A stretch of 64,000 nt of DNA, taken from NCBI GenBank assembly GCA_029990175.1, contig JARKIP010000017.1, positions 14,588,001 to 14,652,000 on the forward strand, read 5' to 3'. Source of the DNA: Petunia secreta. Lineage: Eukaryota > Streptophyta > Magnoliopsida > Solanales > Solanaceae. The notes under the pieces are model-generated. The model made no database searches. It was not told the origin of the DNA and was given only the letters and a program-made list of their open reading frames with translations. The position numbers and the translations under genes were made by a program. Below are positions 58,364 through 64,000 of this stretch, piece after piece. Within the stretch, counting starts at the first letter, position 1; each line of letters starts with the position of its first letter.

Positions 58364-58964
58364 CAAACTGAGGAGGAGCGCCCAGAAGGTGCGCCTGAAG
58401 GCAGGCGGAGCGCCTCAGCCCAGGCAACATCAGGCAGAGCGCCTAACCAATGGGTGGAGCGCCCAAGAAATTCATTGCCTTGGTCAGCCACTCCACCAGG
58501 CGGAACGCCTTGATTTAGGCCGAGGCGCCTACTAGGCTGACTTTTGCTATCTTTTGTGTATGAAATTTCTATGCTAGCCTTAAGTGCTCTATTGTATTCC
58601 AACCTAGATGAGGGATTATGAGACGTTTCACATCTTGTAAAAGGGTGCTATAAATACACCCCTTCATCATTTATTTCCATTAGCTTACACTTTGAATACA
58701 CATTTATGAGATTTGCTCTCAAGAGCACTTGTATCATTTTGGCTTGAAATCAATTGGAGGAATCCAAGTTGACCATCAATCCTCCTTGATCATTCTATTT
58801 TCAAGGGCTGGGTGTCTCTTGAGGATAGTTGCATAGTGTAGGTTCCTCTTGAAACGAGCGAGGGTGTATTGAAACGTCATTCTTCGGTGCTACCTCGTAA
58901 ATTGTTTTAAGTTGCGTCTCACTTTTATCGTTACTTCTATCGCTTCAATGTTTACATTGCATCA
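58364..58964 (+). repeat. Plus-strand C-family LTR, truncated, head-to-head with the C LTR
   Basis: Reverse complement of this stretch matches the C LTR along its length, ending TTGCATCA at 58964. The next five bases GTTGG are how a C-type primer site begins (GTTGGTATCAGAGC). It is therefore the 5' LTR of a second, opposite-strand C-family element whose interior is displaced by element D. It is diverged from the C LTR at many positions, so it is not a recent copy. Confidence 0.85.
58648..58656 (+). promoter_or_regulatory. Putative TATA box of the inverted LTR
   Basis: CTATAAATA on the plus strand, mirror position of 58045-58053. Directed rightward. Confidence 0.55.
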
Positions 58965-58969
58965 GTTGG

Positions 58970-59680
58970 TGATAAGAATCAAATGCGGAAAAGTAAAAGA
59001 TAAAGAGCGAGACGTAACTCGATCGAAAATCTCAAGTAGCAACAAAGAACTCGTTCCGTTATACCCCGAGAGATTGTCAAGAACGCCTACACTAGGCAAC
59101 TACCCTCGAGCTAACATGAGCACGCAAGTAGAATGATCGGGGAGGGAATGGAAGTCATCTAGATCCGCTAGAGAACAACAAGTCCCAAAAGGTTGTTTCA
59201 TTCAACAAAGAGTTCAACTCTTAAAAAGGTTCTTTAATCATCAATCATAAGCAAAGGAATGAAAATAAGCTATCTAGCTATTTATAGAGGTTTTTAGGCA
59301 CTAAGTAAAAGGTCTAGAGCGCCCACACTTAGGCTTAGAGATAAAAGATCATGTAGGGTCAAAATAGACATAACACACTAAGAATTCTCGTCCTTCAGCA
59401 AATGGGGTGGAGCGCCCGCCAAGTTGTGCAGTGGGGGTGGCTGGGCGGAGCGCATGGCTGGTGGACGGAGCGCCTGGCCCCCTTGTTCTCTGGGCAGGGC
59501 GCCTAGAGCTCAGGCGGGGCGCCTGGAATGCTGGGCTGCTCCTCTTGCACTTTGATCACCCGGAATGACTTCCAATCGCTTCCTTCTTCTAGGCCTCTCC
59601 TCACCAAGTGTAAGTGCACCCCTTGGATCTCCTTAGCTTGGCTGCATGTGAAGGGTCTTGTGGGGGTTTGGTCCTTATAA
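58970..59680 (-). repeat. D 3' LTR
   Basis: About 711 bp, TGATAAGAATC...CCTTATAA; the terminal inverted repeat TGATAAG / CTTATCA is broken at the last bases. Contains GGAGCGCC and GGGGCGCC words (59400-59535) and CTATTTATAG at 59278-59287. Partner LTR not in window. Confidence 0.75.
59278..59287 (-). promoter_or_regulatory. Putative TATA box of D 3' LTR
   Basis: CTATTTATAG, the same motif as in A and B LTRs. Confidence 0.5.
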
Positions 59681-59691
59681 TCCTCCCCTTC

Positions 59692-60886
59692 TTAAGACGA
59701 TTTCGTCCTCGAAGTTGAGGCATCATCATCCACGACCTCTCCATCCCCTACATCCAAAGGAACCAAGTCAGAAACATTAAATGTATTAGAAACATTATAC
59801 TCACTTGGCAAGTCGACCACATAGGCGTTGTTGTTTATCTTTGAAAGAACTTGGAATGGGCCATCCCCTCGGGGTGCCAACTTCCCTTTCCTAAGATTTG
59901 GAAACCTCTCTTTCCGGAAGTTCAACCACACATAGTCCTCCTTCTTGAGTTCCACCTTCTTGCGTCCCACCTTCTTGCGTCCTTTGTTTTTCTTGGAGGC
60001 AACCTTTGCATAAGCTTCCTCCAAGTTCTTCTTCGCCTTTGCATGGAGTTCAACCAAAGCCTTGGCTCTAGCTTTACCTTCAAAATTAACAACCATTTCC
60101 CTTGGCAAAGGGATTAGATCAAGGGGAATCAAGGGGTTAAAGCCATAAACGCACTCAAAGTGAGTCATGCTAATCATGCTATGCAATGTACGATTATAGG
60201 GAAACTCTATAAGAGGCAATATATCAATCCAATTCCCGGCCTTACATCGGGTCATGGCTCTAAGAACAGCACCCAAAGTTTGGTTTACCACCTCGGTTTG
60301 GCCATCCGTTTGTAGGTGGTGGGACGTAGAGAACAAAAGCTTGGTACCAAGGGCACCCCACAAGCTTCTCCAAAAGTGGCTTAGGAACTTGGTGTCCCTA
60401 TCACTTACAATGGTTTGAGGCACACCATGCAACTTTAAAACATTATCAATGAACAAAGAAGCAACATGTTGTGCATCATCACACTTTTTACATGGAATGA
60501 AGTGAGCCATCTTGGAGAACCTATCCACGACAACATAAATGCTATCATGTCCCCCCCTAGTACGTGGTAACCCCATAACAAAATCCATTGATATGTCCAT
60601 CCACGGGCTAGTAGCTACGGGGAGAGGGGTATACAACCCATGGGGTGTGCTTTAGATTTAGCACGCTTGCACCCAAGGCAATTAGTTCAAAATTTTTCAA
60701 CATGCACCCCCATCTTTGCCCAATGGAATTGTTCTTTAAGAATAGCCAAAGTCTTATTCTTCCCATAGTGACCCATGAGTCCTCCACAATGTGCCTCTTG
60801 CACAAGCAATTCCGTCCATGAGGACTCGAGTATGCACACTCTACCATTTTTGAAGATGTAGCCATTAACCCATTGGTATTTTTCAA
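59692..60886 (-). pseudogene. D integrase
   Basis: Frame 59692-60636 of 314 codons covers the core and C-terminal domain: Asp in ISMDFVMGLP, Asp in IVSDRDTKFLSHFW, Glu in GQTEVVNQT, then FECVYGFNPLIPLDL, a Lys-rich KKNKGRKKVGRKKVELKKED with a 15-bp tandem duplication (59957-59988), GKLAPRGDGPFQVL and FNVSDLVPLDVGD. It ends in a natural-looking stop at the polypurine tract. The zinc-binding domain (EAHCGGLMGHYGKNKT) is in the preceding frame. A shift near 60640-60690, where the CxxC pair is damaged, separates the two. Confidence 0.92.
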
Positions 60887-62004
60887 CTCTTTCCCCCTTC
60901 TCTAGAGCTTCATAGATGCTCTTTAGCTTAGGGTCATGAGCATACATCAACTTGATGCTCTTAAACCCCATGAGCTTGGAGGTAAGAGTAGTGGCAAGAG
61001 CAAACTTCCTAGAAAGCGCATCCGCCACCACATTGTCTTTTTCCTTTTTGTATTGAACAACATAGGGAAAAGACTCAATGAACTCTACCCACTTGGCATG
61101 CCTCTTGTTTAACTTCTCTTGGCCCCTAAGATGCTTGAGTGACTCATGAGCACTCTTAATCAAAAACTCCCAAGGCCAAAGGTAATGTTGCCAATGAGCA
61201 AGAGCTCTCACTAGGGCATACAACTCCTTGTCATACGTAGAGTAATTCAAGGAGGCCCCTTTCAATTTCTCACTAAAGTAGGCTATGGATTTACCATCTT
61301 GCATTAAAACACCACCAATTCCCACCCCCGAGGCATCATAAACAACCTCAAATGCCTTTCCAAAGTTGGGCAATTGCAATAGAGGGGCGGTACTCAACCT
61401 ACTTTTCAATTCTTGGAAGGCCTTCTCTTGAGGCTCTCCCCACACAAATGGTTGGTCCTTCTTCACCAATTCGGTGAGTGGAGCGGCAATGGAGCTAAAG
61501 TCTTTCACAAATCGTCTATAAAAACTAGCAAGACCATGAAAGCTCCTCACTTGAGACATGGTGGTAGGAGTAGGCCAATCACAAATGGCCTCCATCTTGG
61601 ACTCATCCACCTCCACTCCTTGGGCACTCACAATAAACCCAAGGAAGACAACCTTCTCCACACAAAAGGCACACTTTTTCAAATTGGCATAGAGCTTTTC
61701 GGCTCTTAGCACTTCAAGGACTTGACTCAAGTGGCCAACATGGTCATCTATTGACTTACTATAAATCAAGATATCATCAAAATAGACAACCACGAATTTA
61801 TTGATAAATGGTTTCAACACATGGTTCATTAGTCACATAAAAAAACTAGGTGTGTTGGAGAGCCCAAAGGGCACCACCAACCATTCATAGAGACCAAACT
61901 TGGTCTTGAATGCGGTTTTCCATTCGTCCCCGGATTTCATCCGGATTTGATGGTAACCCGACCTAAGGTCAATTTTGGTAATGACACATGAACCACTCAA
62001 TTCA
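60687..62004 (-). pseudogene. D reverse transcriptase (partial) and RNase H
   Basis: From the E2 junction: ELSGSCVITKIDLRSGYHQI, DEWKTAFKTKFGLYEWLVVP, FGLSNTPSFFM and then TGA where relatives have a sense codon. After it the frame 60687-61829 is open for 380 codons: VVVYFDDILIYSKS (complete active site), FLGFIVSAQGVEVDESKMEA, FYRRFVKDFSSIAAPLTELV, RNase H with FEVVYDASGVGIGGVLMQDG, STYDKELYALVRALAHWQHY and NVVADALSRKFAL. It runs on into the integrase zinc domain. One stop and the E2 insertion are the only breaks seen here. Confidence 0.93.
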
Positions 62005-64000
62005 TGACACGACCCAGAATCCGGCTAGGCCGTGCGGGCACCCGACATCCTCTCCTAGACCCGTCGGGCGAACCCTTACCAATTAAATTAGGAAAATAAA
62101 TATAATTCAATTCATAAATAAGAACAAGACTAAAAAAGCACCGACATACTGATACCTCTAAGTTATACAAAAGAAATTACAGCTGACTACCCAACATACT
62201 AGGTTTAGGGCTATCCAGACTAGACATCTAAGAGTACAAAAGAAGACAGATACCTCCTGAAGGGAGCAAAATGCAACTGAAATGATAACCAATAAACTGG
62301 TTGCCATCCGGAATAAAAGCTGGCTCACCCTTACAACTGAAGTCTTCTTCGCTCCTTCACAACGTGGCGAACTCAATCCTGGAGGGAACCTGCCTAAAAG
62401 AATTAGATAGACAAGAAACAAACAACAAACAAGGGTGAGTCAAAAGGACTCAATAAGTGGGGCAGACTAGCCACCTCAAAGAATAGGATAGCTAGCCAGG
62501 GAGAAGAAACAGATAAACCAAATTCCTCTTATTTAAATTATGAAAAGGCAGAGCCAGATAATAACTAGAAACACGTAAGAAACTATAAACTCAACCAGGG
62601 ATGTGAACCACAAACATATCAACAAATAAGCAATGCACATATAAGCAGAACAGTTGTCATGTACCGCAAGTCTACACAATGGTATGAATTGAGATGAAAT
62701 GAAAAGAAATGAAATGAAATATGATGCAAAGGGTCACATGTGCCAAATAAATGGAGCGGAATCCTCCTGCTCCGAGGGTGGAATCCTCCTACCCTCAATA
62801 TGATGCAATGGAGCGGAATCCTCCTGCTCCGAGGGCAGAATCCTCCTACCACCAATATGATGCAATGGAGCGGAATCCTCCTGCTCCGAGGGCAGAATCC
62901 TCCTACCCTAATATGATGCAATGGAGCGGAATCCTCCTGCTCTGAGGGCGGAATCCTCCTACCCACAATATGATGCAATGAAGCGGAATCCTCCTGCTCC
63001 TGGGGCGGAATCCTCCTACCCTCAATATGATGTAATGGAGCGGAATCCTCCTGCTCCTGGGGCACAATCCTCCTACCCCCAATATGATAGAATGGAGCAG
63101 AATCCTCGTGCTCCTGGGGCGGAATCCTCCTACCCCTCAATATGATAGAATGGAGCGGAATCCTCCTGCTCCTGGGGCGGAATCCTCCTACCCCAATATG
63201 ATATAATGGAGCGGAATCCTCCTGCTCCTGGGGCGGAATCCTCCTACCCCTCAATTTGATAGAATAGAGCGGAATCCTCCTACTCCTAGGGCGGAATCCT
63301 CCACCCCTCAATATGATATGCAATGTAATGCATATGAAAGACATATAGTGCATATGAATGCAATGTGATGCAATAATAGCCCTTCACCGGCGCGGGACTC
63401 TCATCGACAGCCAGGAAGTAGATTCCAACTCACAACCAGATTACAATGCTCAGATCCTCAATGCAATACCAACAACAGGACATAACATATAATATACAAG
63501 GTAAATCCAAAGCTAAGGCGTAATGAGTACGCCTATCGACAGCTACACACGTAAGGATCACGTGGTAGAAAATCTACAAAGCCAGGCGCCTCCAAAGAAA
63601 TCGATATAAACACTCACCTTGCATACAAGTTATATAAAATATACATAGCATACTCACGAAGGCGGATCTCAAATCGGGTTCTCAAAACTCAAGACGCGAA
63701 TTTAAATAGGAAAAAGTCAAATTATTTAACTTTCAGTATTTTAGCGGAAACTAGTCGAACAACATCGAAATTCAGTTTCGAAAGTTCACAATAGTCAAAA
63801 ATAATCATACGAATCTAACAGCACTTTCGGATTTTGAATCGGAGCTCATTAGCCAAAACCGAGCTCGAAAATCTCTTTTTAATATTTATTGATAATAAAA
63901 ACTGAAACCTTATTCCGATGCCTACCAAACGAGGTTTGATTTAGCTCAAATTTTACGAACAGGTCCTAATGGATATTACGAACATTTTAAAATTATCGGC
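62005..64000 (-). repeat. E2: third E-family LTR (runs off the window)
   Basis: TGACACGACCCAGAATCCGG... aligns with the E1 LTRs from their first base. By comparison with E1 about 45 bp remain beyond the window end. It has a ten-unit 57-bp minisatellite and lacks about 700 bp present in E1 (junction near 63618). It may be a solo LTR or the 3' LTR of a full element; the window cannot tell. It interrupts the D reverse transcriptase, with ATTCA as the expected target duplication at 62000-62004. Confidence 0.92.
62751..63320. repeat. 57-bp minisatellite in E2 LTR, 10 units
   Basis: Unit starts at 62751, 62808, 62865, 62921, 62978, 63035, 63092, 63150, 63206 and 63264. Units 1-4 carry CTCCGAGGGC or CTCTGAGGGC variants, the later units CTCCTGGGGC, so two unit types lie in blocks. 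Confidence 0.93.

Larger units (their letters stand above)
58970..62004 (-). mobile_element. D: Ty3/gypsy element, left part
   Basis: A relative of C: 3' LTR, polypurine tract, integrase, RNase H and reverse transcriptase on the minus strand, cut at 62004 by the E2 LTR. It begins five bases after the plus-strand C-type LTR, so it probably inserted in that element's primer site with GTTGG as target. The right end is outside the window. Confidence 0.88.

Overview
This is repeat-dominated nuclear DNA of a flowering plant. The retrotransposon families, the TRIM and MITE types, and one purine permease gene close to the tobacco nicotine-uptake permease branch suggest a dicot, most likely Solanaceae (inference). 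I found one host gene with an intact reading frame, the purine permease at 40608-41817 (minus, two exons). Almost everything else is LTR retrotransposon or LINE sequence, mostly on the minus strand and much of it nested. I saw no rRNA gene, tRNA gene, CRISPR array or prokaryotic-type operon.

Layout. 1-12530: the 3' end of a plus-strand Ty3/gypsy element (called E0), whose 3' LTR is split by a complete minus-strand relative, E1 (3478-12336, target-site duplication ATTGG). 12540-13121: Ty1/copia integrase relic. 13128-15300: orphan 3' LTR and internal flank of another gypsy element (F). 16040-36130: a degraded L1-type LINE split in ORF1 by gypsy element A (20445-35985, TSD ACTTC), which is itself split by an Athila-like element B (23370-33619, TSD CATTG). 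36131-37380: an Ogre/Tat-type LTR end with a tRNA-Arg primer site. 37381-37825: a complete TRIM. 38349-39792: three MITEs. 40608-41817: the purine permease. 42938-47642: a complete short-LTR copia element G (TSD TTAAC). 47725-51180: a MITE, an LTR relic and a plus-strand copia relic. 51186-58363: gypsy element C, whose right LTR is fused head-to-head to an opposite-strand LTR of the same family (58364-58964). 58970-62004: related gypsy element D, interrupted in reverse transcriptase by a third E-family LTR (E2, 62005 to the window end).

How the parts work together. Each element shows the usual gag, protease, reverse transcriptase, RNase H and integrase order (copia: integrase before RT), with primer-binding site and polypurine tract next to the LTRs, but every coding copy is broken by stops, frameshifts or lost catalytic residues. 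Element boundaries rest on matching LTR ends and 5-bp duplications that I checked by position. They give a relative order of insertion: LINE before A before B; copia relic before E0 before E1; D before E2. A recurring pattern in six LTR families is a cluster of short, often palindromic repeats just upstream of the LTR TATA box. I found no clear evidence of an undescribed enzyme system. The most unusual structures are the head-to-head LTR fusion, the shared U3 repeat layout, the reverse-transcriptase-less element A, and a foreign patch inside E1.
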